The position numbers were made by a program, and so were the translations under genes. From Thermocrispum municipale DSM 44069 (lineage in GTDB: Bacteria; Actinomycetota; Actinomycetes; Mycobacteriales; Pseudonocardiaceae): a stretch of DNA of 64,000 nt. Location of the stretch: positions 1-64,000 of the forward strand of contig NZ_ATYT01000015.1 in assembly GCF_000427825.1 (NCBI RefSeq), in the 5' to 3' direction. Of the stretch, positions 9,723-17,442 are shown piece by piece. The number at the start of each line of letters is the position of its first letter. The stretch's first letter is position 1. Below the pieces are notes generated by a model, which saw only the letters and a list, made by a program, of their open reading frames with translations, was not told where the DNA came from and made no database searches.

Positions 9723-11126
9723 GTGGCGACCATCGTGATCATGGGCGGAGGGCCCGCAGGCTACGAGGCCGCCTTGGTGGCCGCGCAGCTCGGGGCCGAT
9801 GTCACCGTGGTCGAGAAGGACGGCCTCGGCGGTGCCTGCGTGCTGTACGACTGCGTGCCGTCCAAGACTTTCCTGGCGTCGTCCGGCGCGCGGGCCGGGT
9901 TGCACCGGATCGGGGAGCTGGGCATCGAGCTGGACACCAAGTCGGCGCGGGTGGACAACCGCACGGTGCACGGCCGGGTCAAGGGCCTGGCGCTGGCCCA
10001 GTCGGCGGACATCCGGGCGCGGCTGCAGCGCGAGGGCGTGCGGGTGATCACGGGCACCGCGCGGTTCTGCGACCCCGAGCCTGGCTTGGCCGAACACCAC
10101 GTCGAGGTCACCGAGCCGTCCGGCAGCAAGCAGGTGTTGAAGGCGGACGTCGCGCTGATCGCCACCGGGTCGACCCCGCGGGTCCTGCCGGGTGCGGTGC
10201 CGGACGGAGAGCGGATCCTCGACTGGCGTCAGCTGTACGACCTGCCCGAGTTGCCGGAACACTTGATCGTGGTCGGCTCGGGGGTGACCGGCGCGGAGTT
10301 CGCCTCCGCCTACCTCGAACTCGGCGTGCACGTCACCGTGGTGTCCAGCCGCGATCGCATCCTGCCGCACGAGGACGCCGACGCCGCGGTGGTGCTGGAG
10401 GAGGTCTTCAACCAGCGCGGCGCCACCCTGGTCAAGCGGGCCAGGGCGGACCGGGTCGACCGCACCGAGGACGGCGTGCGAGTTCACCTGACCGACGGAC
10501 GCACGATCGAAGGAAGTCACGCGCTGATGACCGTCGGCTCGGTGCCGAACACGTCCGACATCGGGTTGGAGACCGTCGGCCTGCGGCCCGACGAGCGCGG
10601 CTACATCACCGTCGACCGGGTCTCCCGGACCAGCGTCGCCGGCATCTACGCGGCGGGCGACTGCACCGGCCTGATGCAGCTGGCGTCGGTGGCGAGCATG
10701 CAGGGCCGCATCGCGATGTGGCACGCGCTCGGCGAGGGCGTCTCACCGATCAAGCTCAAGACGGTCGCGGCGAACGTGTTCACCCACCCGGAGATCGCCA
10801 CGGTCGGTATCGGGCAGGCGGCGATCGACTCCGGCGAGGTGCCCGCCCGCACGATCATGCTGCCGCTGGCCACCAACGCCCGGGCGAAGATGGAGGGCTT
10901 GCGGCGCGGCTTCGTGAAGCTGTTCTGCCGGCCGGCGACCGGTGTGGTGATCGGTGGCGTGGTGGTCGCGCCGGGCGCGAGCGAACTGATCCTGCCGATC
11001 GCGCTGGCGGTGCAGAACCAGCTCACCGTGGAGTCGATCGCCACCACGTTCTCGGTGTACCCGTCGCTGTCCGGGTCGATCACCGAGGCGGGGCGCCGGC
11101 TGATGCGGCACGACGATTTGGACTAG
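9723..11126 (+). CDS. lpdA: LpdA-type NAD(P)H quinone reductase (pyridine nucleotide-disulfide family)
   Basis: 467-aa flavoprotein. The FAD-binding Rossmann motif GGGPAGYEAA is at residues 8-17. A CX4C redox motif (Cys39 and Cys44 in GGACVLYDCVPSK) follows. The NAD(P) motif is VVGSGVTGAEFASAYLELG and the second FAD motif is YAAGDCTG. At the C-terminus, the region that carries the His-Glu dyad in true lipoamide dehydrogenases reads YPSLSGSITEAG, so the catalytic His is absent. That fits the quinone-reductase LpdA group (M. tuberculosis Rv3303c) rather than lipoamide dehydrogenase, although here both redox cysteines are present. GTG start with GGAGG seven bases upstream. glpD lies nearby on the same strand, separated by an oppositely oriented lipoprotein gene. 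Confidence 0.9.
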   Translation: MATIVIMGGGPAGYEAALVAAQLGADVTVVEKDGLGGACVLYDCVPSKTFLASSGARAGLHRIGELGIELDTKSARVDNRTVHGRVKGLALAQSADIRARLQREGVRVITGTARFCDPEPGLAEHHVEVTEPSGSKQVLKADVALIATGSTPRVLPGAVPDGERILDWRQLYDLPELPEHLIVVGSGVTGAEFASAYLELGVHVTVVSSRDRILPHEDADAAVVLEEVFNQRGATLVKRARADRVDRTEDGVRVHLTDGRTIEGSHALMTVGSVPNTSDIGLETVGLRPDERGYITVDRVSRTSVAGIYAAGDCTGLMQLASVASMQGRIAMWHALGEGVSPIKLKTVAANVFTHPEIATVGIGQAAIDSGEVPARTIMLPLATNARAKMEGLRRGFVKLFCRPATGVVIGGVVVAPGASELILPIALAVQNQLTVESIATTFSVYPSLSGSITEAGRRLMRHDDLD

Positions 11127-11150
11127 GCCGGGCGTCGGCTGATGCGGCAC
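11091..11150. repeat. Tandem duplication of the lpdA 3' end
   Basis: A 21-base segment at 11091-11111, encoding the end of LpdA (GRRLMRH), recurs with one mismatch at 11130-11150, and both lead into TAGGCC. The second copy lies beyond the lpdA stop and provides the last base of the stop codon of the convergent lipoprotein gene. Confidence 0.7.
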
Positions 11151-11698
11151 TAGGCCAGCCGCAGCGAATCCACCACAGCGTCCAGGACGGAACGCTCGAT
11201 CCCGGTGGCTTGCAGCCAGAACGACCGGCCCCCGTCCAGCTCGACGAAGATCACGGTGTAGTCGAACGACCGGCACTCGTTGGTGCACTCGGTGTACTTC
11301 AGCGGGAACCGGTGGCCTTGGCCGACCGGAGTCTCGACGGGCTCGGCGTCCGTCGGTAGTTGATCAGCGCCGTGCCACGCGGGGAAGCGACCGTTGAGCG
11401 CTTGCTCATCGGGACAGCCTGCGTCCGTCGTCGCCACGGTCAGCTGGGCGCGGTCGGCGTTGCTCGGGTTCTTGTACCAGGTGTGGCGGTCCGCCGGGCA
11501 CCTGGCGCGTTCGTTCTCCCGCCGGCCGGAACCCAGCCACACGGGTACCTCGAGCGTGAGGGCGAGGGTGTCGAATTCGACGCTCACCTGCTCGGTGCGA
11601 GGCTCCGCCGGGTCGGGAGTCGGCGTTCCCTCCGCCTGGCATCCGGTCAGGAGCAACGCGGCCAGGACGGCCGCCACCAGCGCTCGTGTCATGTCCAC
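11150..11698 (-). CDS. Secreted lipoprotein of unknown function
   Basis: 182-aa predicted lipoprotein. It starts with a signal peptide (ALVAAVLAALLLTGC) whose lipobox LLTGC gives Cys20 as the lipidated residue. A Thr/Pro-rich linker follows, then a globular domain with several cysteines (RCPADRH, AGCPDE, TECTNEC) that could form disulfides outside the cell. I recognise no family. It sits between lpdA and glpD in opposite orientation, interrupting a pair that I recall as adjacent in mycobacteria. The start is GTG 11698, with an in-frame ATG two codons later as an alternative. Its stop lies within a duplicated piece of the lpdA 3' end. Confidence 0.82.
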   Translation of the reverse strand: MDMTRALVAAVLAALLLTGCQAEGTPTPDPAEPRTEQVSVEFDTLALTLEVPVWLGSGRRENERARCPADRHTWYKNPSNADRAQLTVATTDAGCPDEQALNGRFPAWHGADQLPTDAEPVETPVGQGHRFPLKYTECTNECRSFDYTVIFVELDGGRSFWLQATGIERSVLDAVVDSLRLA

Positions 11699-11753
11699 TT
11701 CGACGATGCCGCGACCCGCCAGGTTTCCACGGGCTCATCCTGCCCGACGACGG

Positions 11754-11759
11754 TACCGT
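11754..11759 (+). promoter_or_regulatory. Candidate -10 of leaderless glpD
   Basis: TACCGT is followed by six bases and then the glpD ATG at 11766. There is no Shine-Dalgarno sequence. Confidence 0.5.
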
Positions 11760-11765
11760 GAAGGC

Positions 11766-13499
11766 ATGAACGCGACGGGATCCACCGCGCCCTCGGGGCG
11801 ACTGGGAGTCGACGAGCGAGCACACAACTGGCGGCGGCTGGGCGACGAGGAATTCGACGTCCTGGTCATCGGCGGCGGCGTGGTCGGCGCGGGGACGGCG
11901 CTGGACGCGGCCACCAGGGGCCTGCGGGTGGCCTTGGTCGAGGCCAGGGATCTGGCCGCCGGGACGTCCAGCCGGTCGAGCAAGCTCTTCCACGGTGGCC
12001 TGCGCTACCTGGAGCAATTGGAGTTCGGGCTGGTCCGGGAGGCGTTGCGGGAGCGCGAGCTGATGCTCACCCGCCTCGCTCCGCACCTGGTCAAGCCGGT
12101 GTCGTTCCTGTACCCGCTCACGCACCGGGTATGGGAGCGGCCGTACACCGCGACCGGGTTGTTCCTCTACGACCGGATGGGCGGCGCCAAGTCCGTGCCC
12201 GGACAGAAGCACCTGACCAGGGCCGGCGCGCTGCGCATGGTGCCCGCGTTGAAGCGGGACAAGCTGGTCGGCGGGATCCGCTACTACGACGCGCAGGCGG
12301 ACGACGCGCGGCACACGCTGACCGTGGCGCGGACGGCGGCGCAGTACGGCGCGGTCATCCGCACCTCGACCCAGGTGATCGATTTCCTGCACGAGTCGGA
12401 CCGGGTGTCCGGGGTGCGCGTGCGGGACGTGGAGACCGGCGAGGAGCAGGACGTTCGCGCCGGTGTCGTGATCAACTGCGCGGGGGTGTGGACCGACGAG
12501 GTGCTGCACATCTCGGGCAGCCGGGGCCGCTTCCGGGTGCGGGCGTCCAAGGGCGTGCACATCGTGGTGCCGCGGGAGAAGATCGTGTCCGACTCCGGCG
12601 TCATCCTGCGCACCCAGACGTCGGTGCTGTTCATCATTCCGTGGCGCGGTCACTGGATCATCGGCACCACGGACACCGACTGGAACCTCGACCTGGCGCA
12701 CCCGGCGGCGACCGCCAAGGACATCGCCTACCTGCTGGATCAGGTCAACGCGGTGTTGAACACCCCGTTGACCACCGACGACATCGAAGGCGTCTACGCC
12801 GGGCTGCGGCCGCTGCTGGCCGGCGAGTCGGAGGAGACGTCGAAGCTGTCCCGTGAGCACGCGGTCGCCCGCACGGCGCCGGGTCTGGTGGCCATCGCGG
12901 GCGGCAAGTACACGACGTATCGGGTCATGGCCGCAGACGCGGTGGATGCGGCCGCGCACGAGCTACCGATCCGCGTCCAGTCGTCGATCACCGACAAGGT
13001 GCCGCTGCTCGGCGCGGACGGCTACCACGCGCTGGTCAACCAGGCCGATCAGCTCGCGCTGCGGCACGGCCTGCACCCGTATCGGGCACGCCATCTGCTG
13101 GACCGCTACGGCTCCCTGATCTACGAGGTGCTCGACCTGGCCAAGGGCCGCCCGGACTTGCTGAAACCGATCGCGGAGGCGCCGGACTACCTGCGCGTCG
13201 AGGCGGTCTACGCGGCCACGCACGAAGGCGCGTTGCACCTGGAGGACGTGCTGGCGAGGCGGACGCGGATCTCGATCGAGTACCCGCACCGCGGCGTGGC
13301 GTGCGCGCAGGAGGTCGCCGAGCTCGTCGCGGACGTGCTCGGTTGGTCGGAGGAGACCATCAAGCGCGAGGTCGAGCTGTACAACGCGCGCGTGGCCGCC
13401 GAGCGGGCCGCACAGCAGCAGCCGGACGACGAGGCCGCGGACAAGCGCAGGCGCGAGGCCCCCGACGTGCGAGCCGGGGTCACCGCGTTGCAGGACTAG
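11766..13499 (+). CDS. glpD: Glycerol-3-phosphate dehydrogenase (FAD-dependent)
   Basis: 577-aa membrane-associated flavoenzyme oxidising glycerol 3-phosphate to dihydroxyacetone phosphate and feeding electrons to quinones. The FAD Rossmann motif GGGVVGAGTALDAATRG is at about residues 36-52, followed by SSKLFHGGLRYLEQ, a conserved active-site region. The C-terminal DAO_C domain is present, and a charged Ala/Gln/Arg tail ends the protein. The ATG is supported by a -10-like TACCGT six bases upstream (leaderless). Pairing with the LpdA-type quinone reductase is a known mycobacterial association and suggests joint respiratory-chain input. The gene is convergent with an acetyltransferase across a hairpin. 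Confidence 0.96.
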   Translation: MNATGSTAPSGRLGVDERAHNWRRLGDEEFDVLVIGGGVVGAGTALDAATRGLRVALVEARDLAAGTSSRSSKLFHGGLRYLEQLEFGLVREALRERELMLTRLAPHLVKPVSFLYPLTHRVWERPYTATGLFLYDRMGGAKSVPGQKHLTRAGALRMVPALKRDKLVGGIRYYDAQADDARHTLTVARTAAQYGAVIRTSTQVIDFLHESDRVSGVRVRDVETGEEQDVRAGVVINCAGVWTDEVLHISGSRGRFRVRASKGVHIVVPREKIVSDSGVILRTQTSVLFIIPWRGHWIIGTTDTDWNLDLAHPAATAKDIAYLLDQVNAVLNTPLTTDDIEGVYAGLRPLLAGESEETSKLSREHAVARTAPGLVAIAGGKYTTYRVMAADAVDAAAHELPIRVQSSITDKVPLLGADGYHALVNQADQLALRHGLHPYRARHLLDRYGSLIYEVLDLAKGRPDLLKPIAEAPDYLRVEAVYAATHEGALHLEDVLARRTRISIEYPHRGVACAQEVAELVADVLGWSEETIKREVELYNARVAAERAAQQQPDDEAADKRRREAPDVRAGVTALQD

Positions 13500-13506
13500 G
13501 GCGAAG

Positions 13507-13535
13507 GGCACGCCGAGCCGTCCGGTCGGCATGCC
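13507..13535. terminator. Hairpin between convergent glpD and acetyltransferase
   Basis: GGCACGCCGA pairs with TCGGCATGCC (9 of 10 pairs) across a 9-base loop in the 39-base gap between two convergent stops. There is no T-run, so it is a weaker, GC-type actinobacterial terminator candidate. Confidence 0.5.
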
Positions 13536-13538
13536 GGA

Positions 13539-14069
13539 CTAGTCGTTCGTCAGCGTCCACCGTTGCGCGGGTGCGCCGTCCGGCGTGGTGGTCGGGCCGA
13601 CGTGCGTGAACCCGCAGCGAGCGGCCAGCGCGGCCGACGCGGTGTTCGCGTCGTCGCAGACGTAGTCGATGCGGGACAACTCCAGCGCGCCGAATCCGAA
13701 CCGCACGACGGCGGCCAGCGCGGCCTCCCCGATACCGCGCTTGCGCGCGACCGGGTGCACCCAGATCGCGGCCTCCGGGACGGCCGTCGCCGACGGGCTC
13801 AGGTTCTTCAGGCCCACCTCGCCGAGCAGGAACCCGGTGGTCGGCTCCGCGATCGCCCACGACGCCCGCTCGTTGTTCTCCCACTCGCGGGCCCTGGTCG
13901 CGATGTAGTTATCCGCGTCCTCGATCGTGTCGACCCGGAACTGCCGCACGAACGTGCGCATCGCCTCGTCGCCGAACGCCTCTACCAGCGCGACCCGGTC
14001 GTCCAACAGGTCGTCGGCACGGAAAGCGCGCAAGTAGCACCGGCCGGCGTTGATCTCAACTGGCTCCAT
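13539..14069 (-). CDS. GNAT-family N-acetyltransferase (RimJ/RimL-like)
   Basis: 176-aa acyltransferase of the Acetyltransf_3 type. It has the N-terminal strand-helix (RCYLRAFRADDLLDDRVALVEAF), a central sheet (GFLLGEVGLKNL) and the acetyl-CoA binding motif A region HPVARKRGIGEAALAAVVRFGF. The C-terminal CDDANTASAALAARCGF is typical of ribosomal-protein or small-molecule acetyltransferases that use acetyl-CoA. The ATG at 14069 has GAGGGG five bases upstream; a GTG two codons earlier is less well placed. It lies just downstream of the DUF1707 gene and may be cotranscribed with it. Substrate unknown. Confidence 0.85.
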   Translation of the reverse strand: MEPVEINAGRCYLRAFRADDLLDDRVALVEAFGDEAMRTFVRQFRVDTIEDADNYIATRAREWENNERASWAIAEPTTGFLLGEVGLKNLSPSATAVPEAAIWVHPVARKRGIGEAALAAVVRFGFGALELSRIDYVCDDANTASAALAARCGFTHVGPTTTPDGAPAQRWTLTND

Positions 14070-14078
14070 CTGCACCCC

Positions 14079-14495
14079 TCACCGGTATCCCTGCTTACCG
14101 ATCATTCCCGCAATGATCACGGCGAGCGCGGGGAGCAGGAATACCATCCACATGCCGCGCGCGACCGTCAGGAAAAGCACCAGCGAGATGATTGCCGCGA
14201 TCGGCACCACACTCGCCGCGAAGCGTTGCGCCAGCGGGCGTGCGGACGATGGCGCAGGTGGCGCCGTCCGCTGATCCTGCGGAAGCTTGCTGACCAGCAC
14301 CTCCGGGTGTGGGTCGGGCAGGTCGCGGAAGATCGGAACCAGATCGCCCCGGGTTTTCGCCGCCACGATCTGCGCCGAGCGCTGGCCGTACTCGTCGAGG
14401 TCCAGCCGCCCGTTGGTCAGGTGGACGCCCAACGCTTCCAGCGCCTGCTCACGTTCGGCGTCGCTGAGCCGCAGCTCGGGCTGATCGGGGGTCAC
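14079..14495 (-). CDS. DUF1707 (SHOCT-like) small membrane protein
   Basis: 138-aa protein. An N-terminal DUF1707 domain has the typical pattern RLSDAEREQALEALGVHL...GRLDLDEYGQR. A Pro/Ala linker and two closely spaced transmembrane helices follow near residues 95-132 (SVVPIAAIISLVLFLTVA and MVFLLPALAVIIAGMI). The role of these actinobacterial proteins is unclear; the domain is thought to be cytoplasmic and involved in oligomerisation. GTG 14495 is supported by the minus-strand -10-like TACGAT exactly six bases upstream, with no ribosome site, so it is probably leaderless. Confidence 0.85.
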   Translation of the reverse strand: MTPDQPELRLSDAEREQALEALGVHLTNGRLDLDEYGQRSAQIVAAKTRGDLVPIFRDLPDPHPEVLVSKLPQDQRTAPPAPSSARPLAQRFAASVVPIAAIISLVLFLTVARGMWMVFLLPALAVIIAGMIGKQGYR

Positions 14496-14501
14496 ACTTC
14501 G

Positions 14502-14507
14502 ATCGTA
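14502..14507 (-). promoter_or_regulatory. Candidate -10 of leaderless DUF1707 gene
   Basis: TACGAT on the minus strand is followed by six bases (CGAAGT) and the GTG start at 14495. Confidence 0.5.
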
Positions 14508-14536
14508 CGGACCTGACAACCACTTTGGCTGCGCCG

Positions 14537-16327
14537 TCAGTCCTTGATCTCGAACAGCACCTGACCCTGGCTGACCGTGTCGCCGACCGCGCACGTCAGA
14601 CCGGTAACCGTGCCCGCCTTGTGCGCCGTGACCGGGTTCTCCATCTTCATCGCCTCGAGCACGACCACCAGCTCGCCGGACTCGACCTGCTGGCCGTCCT
14701 GCACCGGCAGCTTGACGATCGTCCCCTGCATCGGTGCGGTCACCGCGTCGCCGGAGACCGCGGCCTTCTTCCCGCCGCCACGCTTGCGCGGTTTGGCCTT
14801 CTGCGTGGCCGTCGAGCCGCCCGTGGCCGCCAGCCCGGCGGGCAACGACACCTCGAGACGGCGACCGCCGACCTCGACGACGATGTTCTGCCGCTCGTCG
14901 GTTTCCTCGTCGCCGGCCTCGCCGTCGCCCGCGAACGGCTCGACGGTGTTGTCCCACTCGGTTTCGATCCACCGGGTGTGCACGGTGAAGCCGTCCTCGG
15001 CGGTGAACGCCGGGTCGCGCACGATCAGCCGGTGGAACGGCAGCACGGTGGCCATGCCGTCCACCTGCATCTCGTCCAGCGCCCGGCGGCTGCGTTCCAG
15101 CGCGTTCTCCCGGTCCGATCCGGTGACGATCAGCTTGGCCAGCAGCGAGTCGAACTGGCCGCCGATGACGGTGCCCTCCTCGATGCCGGTGTCCACCCGT
15201 ACGCCGGGGCCGCTCGGCAGTCGCAGCGTGGTGACCGTGCCGGGCGCGGGCAGGAAGTTGCGGGCGGCGTCCTCGCCGTTGATGCGGAACTCGATGCTGT
15301 GGCCGCGCGGCTGCGGATCCTCGGTGAACCGCAGCTTCTCCCCGGCCGCGATGCGGAACTGCTCGCGCACCAGGTCGATGCCCGTGGTCTCCTCCGACAC
15401 CGGGTGCTCGACCTGCAGCCGGGTGTTGACCTCGAGGAACGAGATCACGCCGTCCTGGCCGACCAGGTACTCCACCGTGCCCGCGCCCCAATAGCCGGCC
15501 TCGCGGCAGATGGCCTTGGCGCTGCTGTGGATCTTCTCCCGCTGTTCGTCGGTCAAGAACGGCGCGGGCGCTTCCTCCACCAGCTTCTGGTGCCTGCGCT
15601 GCAGCGAGCAGTCGCGCGTGCCGACCACGATCACGTTGCCGTGCTGGTCGGCCAGCACCTGGGCCTCGACGTGCCGCGGCTTGTCCAGGTAACGCTCGAC
15701 GAAGCACTCACCGCGCCCGAACGCCGCCACCGCCTCCCGGGTGGCCGACTCGAACAGCTCGGGAATCTCCTCGATGGTGCGGGCCACCTTGAGCCCGCGA
15801 CCGCCGCCACCGAACGCCGCCTTGATGGCCACCGGCAGGCCGTGTTCCTCGGCGAACGCGACCACCTCGTCCGGACCGGACACCGGGTCCTTGGTGCCGG
15901 GCACCAGCGGCGCACCGGCCTTCATCGCGATGTGGCGGGCGGTCACCTTGTCGCCGAGGTCGCGGATCGCCTGCGGGGAGGGGCCGATCCAGGTCAGGCC
16001 CGCGTCGATGACCGCTTGCGCGAAGTCGGCGTTCTCCGACAGGAAGCCGTAGCCGGGGTGCACGGCGTCCGCGCCGGACCGCTCGGCCACCTCGAGCAGC
16101 TTCTCGACCACCAGGTAGCTGTCCGCCGCCGTGCTGCCGCCCAACGCGAACGCCTCATCAGCCAACCGGACGAACGGCGCGTCCCGGTCCGGGGCGGCAT
16201 AGACCGCGACCGATGCCAGTCCCGCGTCCCGCGCGGCCCGAATAACCCGCACGGCGATCTCGCCTCGGTTCGCGACCAGAACCTTGGTGACCGGCCCGGC
16301 AAGATTCTGGGCTGAACTCTGCGGCAC
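14537..16327 (-). CDS. accA3: Acyl-CoA carboxylase alpha subunit (biotin carboxylase + biotin carrier)
   Basis: 596-aa fusion of biotin carboxylase and biotin carboxyl carrier protein. Order: N-terminal carboxylase domain ([18 protein letters not shown]), ATP-grasp with glycine-rich loop [13 protein letters not shown], catalytic [18 protein letters not shown], a linker, and a C-terminal biotinyl domain with the biotin-attachment motif EAMKMENP. It carboxylates biotin for a carboxyltransferase such as AccD5 encoded in this window, giving malonyl- or methylmalonyl-CoA. GTG 16327 has GGAGGT five bases upstream and fits the roughly 600-residue family length; longer in-frame extensions look non-coding. 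birA, needed to biotinylate it, lies at 22.3 kb. Confidence 0.96.
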   Translation of the reverse strand: MPQSSAQNLAGPVTKVLVANRGEIAVRVIRAARDAGLASVAVYAAPDRDAPFVRLADEAFALGGSTAADSYLVVEKLLEVAERSGADAVHPGYGFLSENADFAQAVIDAGLTWIGPSPQAIRDLGDKVTARHIAMKAGAPLVPGTKDPVSGPDEVVAFAEEHGLPVAIKAAFGGGGRGLKVARTIEEIPELFESATREAVAAFGRGECFVERYLDKPRHVEAQVLADQHGNVIVVGTRDCSLQRRHQKLVEEAPAPFLTDEQREKIHSSAKAICREAGYWGAGTVEYLVGQDGVISFLEVNTRLQVEHPVSEETTGIDLVREQFRIAAGEKLRFTEDPQPRGHSIEFRINGEDAARNFLPAPGTVTTLRLPSGPGVRVDTGIEEGTVIGGQFDSLLAKLIVTGSDRENALERSRRALDEMQVDGMATVLPFHRLIVRDPAFTAEDGFTVHTRWIETEWDNTVEPFAGDGEAGDEETDERQNIVVEVGGRRLEVSLPAGLAATGGSTATQKAKPRKRGGGKKAAVSGDAVTAPMQGTIVKLPVQDGQQVESGELVVVLEAMKMENPVTAHKAGTVTGLTCAVGDTVSQGQVLFEIKD

Positions 16328-16673
16328 GCCTACCTCCTGCAGCGTTGCGACCGGCTGCTCACGGACAGCAGCCCGGTGGTGGCCTGCGAGCAGTGTACGG
16401 ATCACAACGGGCGATGTGGCTGAGAGACGGCTCACTGTCCGCTCGCATCGCACCCGCTCGGCACGGCCTTCCGCTGCTGTCGACGCTACGCCGGCTCTGG
16501 CCGGAACAGCCTTGCTGAGCTGCGACGATGACGATCTTGGGGTGCCGGGTGGTTGCCTGCTGCACGGCCCCGACGATCGTTCGGCAAAGTGGCGAAGCTC
16601 CCACTAAGTGAATCCCCGATCGGATGGCCCGCGGTGGCGGGCACCGCGCACCGTCCTCGTTTATCGTCACGCT
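16328..16673. other. Divergent intergenic region upstream of accA3
   Basis: 346 bases without a credible gene, between divergent starts. It holds the accA3 Shine-Dalgarno sequence near 16332-16337 and a possible minus-strand -10 TACACT at 16397-16392, which would give a leader of about 60 bases. TATCGT at 16662-16667 serves the opposite gene. I see no riboswitch-like structure. Confidence 0.5.
16662..16667 (+). promoter_or_regulatory. Candidate -10 of leaderless 16674 gene
   Basis: TATCGT followed by six bases (CACGCT) and GTG at 16674. This decides the start in favour of 16674 over an in-frame GTG at 16608. Confidence 0.5.
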
Positions 16674-17378
16674 GTGCGACGAACCCCGCGTCCGGTGAAA
16701 GTGACCGTCGTAGTGGCCATCGTGGTGGCGGTGGCCGCGCTGGCGACCGCAGCCGTGCTGCGCATGCAGCGCACCGAATCCGCGCGGGCCGACGCCACGA
16801 CCGGGCCGGTGGCCGGTGTCGACGACGTGGCCGCCAAGTGCGGGGAGAACCCGTGCGAGGTGCTCACCAGCGTTCCGGTCGGCCAGACGACCGTGGAGCT
16901 GCTGGCGGACGCCAACGGCCGACACGGCCGATTGCGCTTCCTCGAACCCGACGGCGCCTCGCTGCTGGGTACCGCGTTGGCGGACATGGACGTGCGGTTG
17001 ACGCAGAAGTCGCTGTCGTGTTTCCAGGGGCCGACGAGCGCGTGCTTGGTCCGCGGCGGAAGTGACGGGGGCGTCATCGGCGAAGTGTTCGTGCGCACCG
17101 GTGGCGGGTGGACGACGGTCGAGCAGCCGTACTACTCCGAGGCCGGGCTGGTCGACCTGGCGCAGATCACCGGGGACCGTTCGCCGGAAGTCGCAGTGGC
17201 CAAGGTGCCGGGTTGCGCGGGTCAGGGGCACTTGTGCAGGAAAGTGCCCATCCGGCTGCACGTCTACGGCCTGGACGGCTCGCCACTGGGATGCTCGGCG
17301 ACATACAGCTCATTGACGCAGGTGCCCGGGTGGCCGGACATCGCGCTCAGCGACTGGGAACTGCGCGACTGCCCCTAG
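16674..17378 (+). CDS. Membrane-anchored or secreted protein, function unknown
   Basis: 234-aa protein with a basic N-terminus (RRTPRPVK) followed by a single hydrophobic segment (VTVVVAIVVAVAALATAAVL, about residues 10-29) that acts as signal anchor. An extracellular domain of about 200 residues contains paired cysteines (KCGENPC, SCFQGPTSAC, GCAGQGHLC, final DCP) suggesting several disulfides. A stretch AQITGDRSPEVAV is reminiscent of FG-GAP/VCBS-type repeat loops but is too short to assign. Start set by the -10-like TATCGT. A strong hairpin terminator follows immediately. No recognised family. Confidence 0.8.
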   Translation: MRRTPRPVKVTVVVAIVVAVAALATAAVLRMQRTESARADATTGPVAGVDDVAAKCGENPCEVLTSVPVGQTTVELLADANGRHGRLRFLEPDGASLLGTALADMDVRLTQKSLSCFQGPTSACLVRGGSDGGVIGEVFVRTGGGWTTVEQPYYSEAGLVDLAQITGDRSPEVAVAKVPGCAGQGHLCRKVPIRLHVYGLDGSPLGCSATYSSLTQVPGWPDIALSDWELRDCP

Positions 17379-17392
17379 GCATGGACGCGAGA

Positions 17393-17427
17393 GAGGCGCC
17401 CCGGTGCTGTCCCCACCGGGGCGCCTC
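17393..17427. terminator. Strong GC hairpin terminator
   Basis: GAGGCGCCCCGGTG (17393-17406) pairs perfectly with CACCGGGGCGCCTC (17414-17427) over a 7-base loop. It lies between the convergent 16674 gene and the symporter gene. Confidence 0.85.
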
Positions 17428-17442
17428 ATCCGCAATGGTGGC

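Noticed and set aside
16608-16673. Upstream GTG start for the 16674 gene
   Set aside because: It would place the signal anchor 30 residues inside the protein and covers the -10-like TATCGT that fits the GTG at 16674.
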